A stretch of 64,000 bases of DNA from Kastovskya adunca ATA6-11-RM4 (lineage in GTDB: Bacteria > Cyanobacteriota > Cyanobacteriia > Cyanobacteriales > Coleofasciculaceae), in assembly GCA_019359445.1 (NCBI GenBank), contig JAHHHJ010000026.1, positions 1-64,000 of the forward strand, in the 5' to 3' direction. The notes beneath the pieces were generated by a model. That model had not been told where the DNA came from and made no database searches. It saw only the letters and a list, made by a program, of their open reading frames with translations. Shown piece by piece: positions 35,042 to 42,294 of the stretch. Position 1 is the first letter of the stretch. Every line of letters starts with the position of its first letter. The translations under genes and the position numbers were made by a program.

Positions 35042-36139
35042 ATGCTTGAAGCTTTACCCGACACCATTAGTGTCGATACAGAGTTACCCCTGGCTCTGGT
35101 AGGACTAGGTGGGGCATTAGTACTCGTTGGTAGTTGGACTCTCCCCCGGTTGATTACTTCTTTACTAGACCGTTTCCTATCTTTCCAAATCAAGGAAGCC
35201 TATCAAACAATCATTGAACCCTACAAAGGCTTTTTGGGGCTAGTCCTAACTTTACTAGGAACGGATTTCATCTTATTTCTAATTCCCAAAACAAAGTTCG
35301 TTAGCTTGATCGAACTGCCAATCAGTTTAGCCTTAGCGATCGCAGGTAGTTGGCTTGGTTCTCGGCTGTTCAAGCGTTTTTTCGATTTTTATCTCCTCGA
35401 CGCCGCGATCAAAAGCGGACGTAAGGTTAATAGCGAACTCTTAATTCTTGCCAAACTATTAGCTAATTTTATAATTGTTGTCCTGGCAGTTATTATTTTT
35501 GCCCAAACGCATCAAATCAATATTTTGGGTTTAGTTGCCAGTTTAGGGGTAGGAGGACTAGCCGTCGCCTTTGCCGCTCAAAAAACTTTAGAACAGTTTT
35601 TAGGGGGAATTGTTATTTACCTCGATCGTCCCTTTGTTATTGACGACTACATTGGTTTACCGGATGGCACATTTGGCAGAGTAGAGTCGATTGGGTTACG
35701 TTCTACTAAAATTCGCACCTCTGGCAAAGGAACATTAATGGTAGTTCCCAATAGCGTACTTACCCAAGTCAATATTGAGAATTTCACAGGTGCTAAGAAG
35801 GTGATGTCGCTGATTTACCTGACGTTTTATCGTACTATTCCCAATGAAGAGCGGGCATTAATTCGGCAAGTCATCTTAGAAAGCACAGGTGGTATTTTTG
35901 GGATAGATGCTCGTAGTACCAATGTCACCTTCAAAGATGTTATCAGGGGAGACGGACAAAAAATAACCCAGTCTCAAATAACCTTTTTCATTCTTGGCTC
36001 TGGAGAAGTATCGATGGATCTGCGTCGCCAACTCCTGGATATTGCCAATCAAACTATTACCAAACAGCTTAAAGAATATGGCATTGCTTTTGATATAGAA
36101 GAACCAACAATTTACGTCGATTCCCCCATTACAATTTAG
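35042..36139 (+). CDS. MscS-family mechanosensitive channel (first of two)
   Basis: This 365-aa protein has four N-terminal hydrophobic segments and the MscS core: a pore-lining helix with Gly/Ala pattern (VASLGVGGLAVAFAAQKTLEQF) and the beta domain motifs YLDRPFVIDDYI, GRVESIGLRSTKIRT and VVPNSVL. It should open on membrane tension and release solutes during osmotic downshock. A second copy starts 11 bases after its stop. Confidence 0.92.
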   Translation: MLEALPDTISVDTELPLALVGLGGALVLVGSWTLPRLITSLLDRFLSFQIKEAYQTIIEPYKGFLGLVLTLLGTDFILFLIPKTKFVSLIELPISLALAIAGSWLGSRLFKRFFDFYLLDAAIKSGRKVNSELLILAKLLANFIIVVLAVIIFAQTHQINILGLVASLGVGGLAVAFAAQKTLEQFLGGIVIYLDRPFVIDDYIGLPDGTFGRVESIGLRSTKIRTSGKGTLMVVPNSVLTQVNIENFTGAKKVMSLIYLTFYRTIPNEERALIRQVILESTGGIFGIDARSTNVTFKDVIRGDGQKITQSQITFFILGSGEVSMDLRRQLLDIANQTITKQLKEYGIAFDIEEPTIYVDSPITI

Positions 36140-36149
36140 AACTTTTTTA

Positions 36150-37289
36150 ATGGTTATTCCTGCTGATTTTTTAGATTTTTTTCAAATTGATACCGTTGTT
36201 GCCCGGAGATTTTTAGTTGAGTTAGGAATTAGGTTAGGAGGCTTATTTATATTTATTCTCCTTTCTTTGCTGATCGGGCGATATACCCCATCAGCGATCA
36301 GGCTGATCATTCAACGGTTTTTACCGCATCAGGTGACGAGTTTTTATCAAAATTTAATCGATCCAATCAGTCAATTATTTAAAATTGCGGGAACGTTAAT
36401 TCTTATTTCTCTGTCGCTGGTTTGGATTAGAGTATACCCAGTCTTTTATAACTTTTTTAGTTTTTTCGTAGATTTAGCTGTTATTGTCAGCCTTGCTTGG
36501 TTAGCATCACGCTTGTTTCGACAGTTTGTCCGCGTGTATGGCATCGAAATCGTCCGCAAGTTCGGGCGAGAAGTTGATGAATTGCTTCTAGTATTTGAAA
36601 CCTTAGCCAATGTAATTATTGGATTTATTGCCGTTCTCGCCTTTGCTCAAAATCGTTTTGACTTGGTGGGTTTGTTAGCGGGATTGGGGATTGGAGGATT
36701 AGCACTTGCCTTTGCTGCCCAAAAAACTTTGGAACAACTATTAGGAACGATTGTTTTATACTTAGACCGTCCTTTTGTCCCTGGTGAATACATTCGCTTA
36801 CAGCGATCGCAACAAATTCCAGAAGGCTTGTTTGGTCGAGTCGAGTCAATCGGTTTACGCTCTACTAAAATTCGCACTTCGGCAAAAAGCACGCTGTTTA
36901 TTGTGCCAAATTCGATTTTTGCCAATTTAGAAATTGAAAACATCACTAGAGGGAAGAAGGTGATGGTTTTGCTTTATTTAGATTTTTCACATACTTTGGA
37001 AGAACGGGAACAAGCGTTAGTTCAGCAAGTCATTACAGAAAGCACAAATTCTTTATTTGGCATCGATCCGGGTAGTACCAATATTACGTTGCTTCATCCG
37101 GATGACCAGAAATCGACCCGTGCTAGAGTCTCGTTCTTTATTCTCGGTTCCAGTGACAATTCGATTCAACTTCGCAAACGTCTCCTGGAATTAGCCAATG
37201 AAAAAATTTCTAAGAAGTTGATCGCCTATGGCATAGATTTTAAAATGCATGAGCCAACTATTTACGTTGAGTCACCCGTGACGATTTAG
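36150..37289 (+). CDS. MscS-family mechanosensitive channel (second of two)
   Basis: This 379-aa paralogue of the preceding gene has the same motifs (LAGLGIGGLALAFAAQKTLEQL, YLDRPFVPGEYI, GRVESIGLRSTKIRTSAK) and an identical style of C-terminus (EPTIYVESPVTI against EPTIYVDSPITI). A short loop insertion (QRSQQIPEG) is the main length difference. With an 11-base spacing the two form a tandem-duplicated operon and could assemble as hetero-oligomers (inference). Confidence 0.92.
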   Translation: MVIPADFLDFFQIDTVVARRFLVELGIRLGGLFIFILLSLLIGRYTPSAIRLIIQRFLPHQVTSFYQNLIDPISQLFKIAGTLILISLSLVWIRVYPVFYNFFSFFVDLAVIVSLAWLASRLFRQFVRVYGIEIVRKFGREVDELLLVFETLANVIIGFIAVLAFAQNRFDLVGLLAGLGIGGLALAFAAQKTLEQLLGTIVLYLDRPFVPGEYIRLQRSQQIPEGLFGRVESIGLRSTKIRTSAKSTLFIVPNSIFANLEIENITRGKKVMVLLYLDFSHTLEEREQALVQQVITESTNSLFGIDPGSTNITLLHPDDQKSTRARVSFFILGSSDNSIQLRKRLLELANEKISKKLIAYGIDFKMHEPTIYVESPVTI

Positions 37290-37506
37290 GATAGCCTCTA
37301 TCCCATCGCAGCCGCAACCGTTTAAGACTGTGTTGAGCCTAATTCATCACAGTGTCCCTACTATCATCCTCCGTCGGCAAGAGTTATCAGCTTACGTCTT
37401 GATGTATTTTGTAGGGAGAACTCCCAGTCGATAGTTTAGTTTCCCCAAATGTCGAAGGGGAATAACTGCTGCATGACGGTGGAGGGTTGCTGATATTTTT
37501 GCCATT

Positions 37507-38088
37507 ATGTTTAGAAGATCTCTGCAAAGTTGTCCGCCCTATTTACCTGCAGTGGCAAAAAAAACACCACTTCGCAATCCTAATAAAATCAAAGCCCCCA
37601 GACAGAGTATTAGGCGGGGCTTAAACTATTTGTATTGGCGCACAGTGCGTCTGCAAGGTCGTCCAGAACCGATCGCGCGGGGTTTAGCCTGTGGCATATT
37701 TGCAGGATTGTTTCCTTTCTTTGGATTGCAAACCCTCCTTGGCGTTTTACTGGCGGTTGTCTTTCGGGGTAATAAGATTGTCGCCGCCGCAGCAACATGG
37801 GTGAGCAATCCCTTCACTTATATCCCCATCTACGCCTTCAATTTTCATGTCGGTCAGATGCTGCTCAACCAGCATGAGTTAACGAACGTCAGCTTGCAAT
37901 CCTGGGAAGAAGTCAAAGAGCTAGGTACAGAAATTCTCTTTCCTTTATTTGTCGGTTGCTTTGCTGTTGCGTCAGTTGTCTCCATTTTCAGCTATTTTAT
38001 GGGGCTAAGACTGATTGATCACCTGCGAAATTCCTATAAATTGCGTCAACGACGGAGATTAATGCGTAAGCATTATTCTGAGCGCTAG
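37507..38088 (+). CDS. DUF2062 membrane protein
   Basis: This 193-aa protein has a basic N-terminus, then the DUF2062 pattern: RGLACGIFAGLFPFFGLQT near residue 60, followed by WVSNPFTYIPIYAFNFHVG, and two or three membrane segments. The family is widespread, and its biochemical role is not known; some members lie near glycosyltransferases, but none is here. It converges on the HTH-type gene. Confidence 0.85.
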   Translation: MFRRSLQSCPPYLPAVAKKTPLRNPNKIKAPRQSIRRGLNYLYWRTVRLQGRPEPIARGLACGIFAGLFPFFGLQTLLGVLLAVVFRGNKIVAAAATWVSNPFTYIPIYAFNFHVGQMLLNQHELTNVSLQSWEEVKELGTEILFPLFVGCFAVASVVSIFSYFMGLRLIDHLRNSYKLRQRRRLMRKHYSER

Positions 38089-38273
38089 GTGAACTACCCA
38101 CGCTGAATCATTCATATTGCAGCGTTGGCTTCCTAATCAGGTAGATTATGGTGTGGGACTTATAGCTCCCCCAAGCCCCCTCATATAGTTAAAGGTTGCG
38201 CTCTAAAGCGATCGCATTGGCAACAGATGGCTGGCAGATTCTGCCTCGTTGAGCATCTTAGTAATTTGTTTGT

Positions 38274-39602
38274 CTAGTGCAGTTTCAATCTCGCTTTCCA
38301 GGGGAGGCGTTCTGGCGTGGTGTAGGCTTGGGCTTGTGCGAGGACGCGATCGCGTAACATCACCAATAGCTGCTGTCGAATATCCGCACGCAAGGGTTTG
38401 AGCTGGAGCAAGCGGCTAACTTGATACTGAGCCTGCAATCCTACCTGTTTGGCAATGTCTCCCATCGGCGTTCCCTGACAATGAAATAGTTGCAGTGCTG
38501 TCAAAAATTGTTCTGCTTTTTGGGGAGACTGACGCCGTAATTTCCTGGCTCGTGCATCCGTCACCTGGGCAACTGCTGCATCTAAACAAACTCGAAACTG
38601 CTGACGATAAGACTGCAAAAACTCAGTTTGGTCGTCTTCAGGAGCAAGAATATTTTGAGAGTGAGGCGATGGAACCCGCTCAAGGATACGGTCATACTTA
38701 TCTAGAGCGCCCTGTGGCTTAATCGCTTGAGAACCTCCCCTGACATGAATTTGGTACTGGCGCAGTCGAGAAGCCAACTGTTGAAGTTGTGCCATTACTG
38801 TTTCAGGTTTTGGAGATTGAGAAGAGCCACTTTTGGTAGAAATTACGTCTTTTTGTTCCCCATCCCCAGGTATCAGGTGGTAGGCGATTTGTTGTAGCTG
38901 TTCGGTTGTCGGTGTAGCACATCGTCCCCCACTTCCCCCTTGGCGTTGTTGGAGACGAGCCACGCGATAAACCCCATGGTAAGACTCCAAAAGCCGCCTG
39001 GCTTGGCTGATTTCAATCGCCGTCAGATGGTGAAACTCTTTGAGGATTCGCTCTAACTGGCTAGGGCGAGTGTCATTGAGAATTGCCCAATCACTAACTA
39101 GGTAAACTCCCCGTTCTAGTAAAAACGCATTCAGTTCTTTGTCGTGTTTTGTGCGTCGAGTTGTCCAAGTCGCTAAACCACTTTGCGTTAGCTCAAAGCT
39201 TTGCAAAATTTCTCTAGCAAGAAATGGCGGCGAGGTGGGTTGGTACCCTCTACCATCATCACCGAGGACAATTGGCAATAAATCGCGACAGGTGAAACCA
39301 TGTCCAACACCAAACTGAGCTTCTAGTTGCAGACACACTCGCTCAATATGCCAAGAAATAAAGCACAGCAAACAGCGTTCTGCTAATAGCGATCGCTCTG
39401 GCTCTTGAGTTGGGTTTTCTTCGTGCATCCAGTGCAGTAACTGGCGCTGAATCAGCTTATCCGGCACCTCGAATCTCTCTGCATCGGGAAATGCTGAGGC
39501 GAAAAATGCTTTTGCTGAGGCAATTACCTGTAGCTTTCGCCCACCTGTAGCATCGATTCTCACCAATGTCCAATATTTAGATGCAGCACTCATATTAGTC
39601 AT
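38274..39602 (-). CDS. Uncharacterised protein with a C-terminal HTH-like region
   Basis: I do not recognise this 442-aa protein by name. The N-terminal half is helical with scattered cysteines and tryptophans. The middle has a variable, Gly/Ser-rich stretch (near 225-265). The C-terminal part LFHCQGTPMGDIAKQVGLQA resembles the helix-turn-helix of sigma-factor region 4 or of an Xre-like domain, followed by another helix pair. A DNA-binding role is possible but inferred. It stands alone between convergent and divergent neighbours. Confidence 0.55.
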   Translation of the reverse strand: MTNMSAASKYWTLVRIDATGGRKLQVIASAKAFFASAFPDAERFEVPDKLIQRQLLHWMHEENPTQEPERSLLAERCLLCFISWHIERVCLQLEAQFGVGHGFTCRDLLPIVLGDDGRGYQPTSPPFLAREILQSFELTQSGLATWTTRRTKHDKELNAFLLERGVYLVSDWAILNDTRPSQLERILKEFHHLTAIEISQARRLLESYHGVYRVARLQQRQGGSGGRCATPTTEQLQQIAYHLIPGDGEQKDVISTKSGSSQSPKPETVMAQLQQLASRLRQYQIHVRGGSQAIKPQGALDKYDRILERVPSPHSQNILAPEDDQTEFLQSYRQQFRVCLDAAVAQVTDARARKLRRQSPQKAEQFLTALQLFHCQGTPMGDIAKQVGLQAQYQVSRLLQLKPLRADIRQQLLVMLRDRVLAQAQAYTTPERLPWKARLKLH

Positions 39603-39754
39603 CAGTTATTGATTGTTAGCCATGAGTCCTTTTTAATAACTGTCCATGTTCTCATCTCCTGGGGTTTGGGTAGCAACGTTCGGTACGCCGCGACTTATCT
39701 CTAAACTTGGTGAACTTATGCAGTTTTCATCGTTAGTAATTTCGTGGAGGCGAA

Positions 39755-39783
39755 ATCCCCGACTTCTCTAAGAAGTCGGGGAT
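39755..39783. repeat. AAGAAGTCGGGGAT-family palindrome, copy 1
   Basis: ATCCCCGACTTCT (39755-39767) and AGAAGTCGGGGAT (39771-39783) are perfect arms around a CTA loop. Related copies are at 42140-42168 and 50251-50281. Confidence 0.85.
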
Positions 39784-39902
39784 CTAGGGCGATACTCAGT
39801 AAACTTTTAAGGTGTTGGCGATTAGGAACGCCAATCCCTGCATATCTGCCAAAATCCTCAGAGATATATAGCTAGCGACACCACTCATAAGGAAGAAAAA
39901 TC

Positions 39903-42065
39903 GTGAAGCGTCTTGTCTCTAGCGTTCTATTAACTAGCTGTTTGTGGGGAAGTGTAAATCTATCGGTTATCCCTCAGCATCATCAAGGATTAGCTCAAGC
40001 ACAAACATCTAACGAGCAGTTGTTCTACACCTTCTATGGTCAACAGATTCCCCTGAGTTTGCGATCGGATGTTGTTGCGGTGGCTTTTAAATCAGTTAGG
40101 GGAGGGACGCGGGGTGAGGTAAAGCCGCTTTATCTGCAATTGCAGGAAGACTTGCAACAAGGCGGGAGTAGCGCGACTCGCGGTGAGAGTCGCGCTACTG
40201 GGTTAGCGGTGGATGTGAAGCCGCTAGGCGATCGCTTTGCCTTAGTTACACTCCCCAGCGGCAGCCGGAGTTCCATTGCAGCGGTAACTCAGCAGGTTCG
40301 CGCGGCTGCTTATGTGCAAGAAACGCTGCCCGTATTGAGTCGCAGCAGTTCCTCAGAAGCCTCATCGGATCAAAGTGAGGAAGCGATCGTTTTACCGAAT
40401 GAAATTGTTGTTTCCTTTGAGCCAGGAATTTCTGAGGGTCGCAAGCAGCTAATGTTGATGCAGAATAAGCTGGAAGTGATTCGCCCGCTGCGCTTTACCA
40501 ACAATCGCTATCTGGTGCGCTCTACCTCTACATCGGGTACGGCAGTTTTGGATGTGGCGAATCGGCTGAGTAGCTTAGGAGGAGTGCAGTCGGCAACTCC
40601 CAATTTTGTCCAGTCTGTTCCTTATCAAGTGCAGTCGCTAGTGGCAAATGCCTCCTCGCTGTCAGAGATTCCCAACGCCGTTGAGGGACTGCAAAGGCTT
40701 TTAGCGCGTTTGCCCCAACCTAAAAATACGCCCTTTTCTACAGCAATGTTACCGCTGCAATGGCACCTGAACAGCACTCCCCGGCGCGGTCAGTTATTGC
40801 CCCGTACCGATGTTCGCGCTACCGAATCCTGGAAAAACAGCAATCAGGGTGAGGGCGTTGTTGTTGCGGTGATTGATTCCTTGATTCAGTGGGATCATCC
40901 CGATTTAGCCAAGAATGTCTACGAATCGGCGAAGGTTGAGGAGCCTTTACCGGGTGAAGTTCATGGCTGGGATTTCTCTAGTGGTGGTGGGGGCGATCCG
41001 GATACGCGCTTGAGCGAAGAAGAATTGGATGTGATGCGACCGGATTTTCAGAAATCCTTTGCTCTATCTAGCGATGAGTTACTGAAGGAATACCCACGGC
41101 TGGCGCGTGCCTTAAAGTCTTACTATCCCGATGCATCCAGGGGTCAGCTTGCTAGTATGCTGCGGAATTATCTGCGGAGTAGAGTTGCCTCTGAGTTTCA
41201 TGGGACTTGGAGTGCTGGGGTAATTGCTGCCAATCCTCAAGATAATACGGGTGTGGTAGGTGTCGCTCCCCATGCGAAGTTTTTGCCCGTGCGGGTGTTT
41301 GGGTTGGGGGGTCAGATTACGCCGGATGCCCTGATTGAGGCAGTTGGTTACTCAGCAGCGCGGGATGTTGATGTGATTAATATGAGCTTGGGTGGCTTGC
41401 TTCCGGTAGAGGATTTGACGCAGCAAATATTTGAGGTACTGGAGGCCAATCCCCAGTTAGCGATCGTTGCGTCGGCGGGTAATGAAAGCTTAGATGGCGT
41501 TGGTTTCCCGGCGGCAATTCCGGGGGTGATTTCTGTAGGGGCGACGAACCTGACAGGTAATCGCAGCTTTTACAGCAGTTATGGCGGCAGATTGGATGTG
41601 GTGGCTCCCGGTGGGGATATTTCAACCAGCGCCGGGGGGGGTATTCTCACCACTGGCGGGACGGGGGTTGAGGGCTTCTGGGAGGGGATATCGCTGCCCG
41701 ATTACTCCTGGGGAGTCGCCCTCGATCCGCTGGGGAATTACGTGCAGGTGCAAGGGACTTCCTTTTCTGCGCCAACGGTATCCGGGGTGGTGGCGTTGAT
41801 GAAAGGGGAAAACGGAGGGTTAAGTCGCGATCGCGTCTCCACTATCCTCCAAGAAACCTCCAACTACGAAGGCTTAACACTCACAAAAGCAGATGAGAAT
41901 CATTATCGATTGCAAGCAGCGATCGGCTTTGGCACGGCGGAAGATTTTTCCTTCCTGCGTCCTTCCGGGATTTTCCAACCCAATCAGCCCGTTTCGGCAC
42001 AGCAGTATTTCTTTGGTAGTGGCTTAGTGAATGCTCAAGCCGCAGTTGAAGCGGCGAAGCGGTGA
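39903..42065 (+). CDS. Subtilisin-like serine protease (S8)
   Basis: This 720-aa exported protease starts with GTG at 39903 (AAGGAAG lies upstream). A signal peptide ends near residue 30. A long propeptide-like region follows to about 290. The catalytic triad is visible: Asp in VVAVIDSLIQWDHPD (about 324), His in FHGTWSAG (about 433) and Ser in GTSFSAPT (about 621). A perfect 13-bp palindrome is inserted in frame in the propeptide (SSATRGESRATG). The CHAT-TPR protease gene follows on the same strand 229 bases later. Confidence 0.92.
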   Translation: MKRLVSSVLLTSCLWGSVNLSVIPQHHQGLAQAQTSNEQLFYTFYGQQIPLSLRSDVVAVAFKSVRGGTRGEVKPLYLQLQEDLQQGGSSATRGESRATGLAVDVKPLGDRFALVTLPSGSRSSIAAVTQQVRAAAYVQETLPVLSRSSSSEASSDQSEEAIVLPNEIVVSFEPGISEGRKQLMLMQNKLEVIRPLRFTNNRYLVRSTSTSGTAVLDVANRLSSLGGVQSATPNFVQSVPYQVQSLVANASSLSEIPNAVEGLQRLLARLPQPKNTPFSTAMLPLQWHLNSTPRRGQLLPRTDVRATESWKNSNQGEGVVVAVIDSLIQWDHPDLAKNVYESAKVEEPLPGEVHGWDFSSGGGGDPDTRLSEEELDVMRPDFQKSFALSSDELLKEYPRLARALKSYYPDASRGQLASMLRNYLRSRVASEFHGTWSAGVIAANPQDNTGVVGVAPHAKFLPVRVFGLGGQITPDALIEAVGYSAARDVDVINMSLGGLLPVEDLTQQIFEVLEANPQLAIVASAGNESLDGVGFPAAIPGVISVGATNLTGNRSFYSSYGGRLDVVAPGGDISTSAGGGILTTGGTGVEGFWEGISLPDYSWGVALDPLGNYVQVQGTSFSAPTVSGVVALMKGENGGLSRDRVSTILQETSNYEGLTLTKADENHYRLQAAIGFGTAEDFSFLRPSGIFQPNQPVSAQQYFFGSGLVNAQAAVEAAKR
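40167..40199. repeat. Perfect palindrome inside the subtilisin gene
   Basis: AGTAGCGCGACTC (40167-40179) and GAGTCGCGCTACT (40187-40199) flank a 7-nt loop. The 33-bp element is an exact multiple of three and keeps the frame open. It looks like an inserted short repeat of the kind common in filamentous cyanobacteria. Confidence 0.8.
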
Positions 42066-42094
42066 AAACCTGCCCCAGCAGAGATCCCCCCCAG

Positions 42095-42113
42095 CCCCCC
42101 TTAAAAAGGGGGG
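42095..42113. terminator. C/G-rich hairpin after the subtilisin gene
   Basis: CCCCCCTT (42095-42102) pairs with AAGGGGGG (42106-42113) around AAA. The same palindrome type occurs at 58183-58201. It may terminate the protease transcript, but no T tract follows. Confidence 0.5.
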
Positions 42114-42139
42114 AGCAGAAATCTTAGAGCTAGAGCTAG

Positions 42140-42168
42140 ATCCCGGACTTCTTCAAGAAGTCGGGGAT
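42140..42168. repeat. AAGAAGTCGGGGAT-family palindrome, copy 2
   Basis: The arms pair over 14 positions with a single G/G mismatch at 42145/42163 and a one-base loop. It lies between the subtilisin and CHAT genes. Confidence 0.8.
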
Positions 42169-42294
42169 TTGAAGAGTCCTCAAGAGTGAGTGCGATCGCA
42201 AATAGTTTGAAAACAAGCCCTAAGGGGTGTAGGGTTCCGACATCGCCTCTTCATCGGTAATTCGTATAACCAAATTTGCCCCAGAGATAGAACA

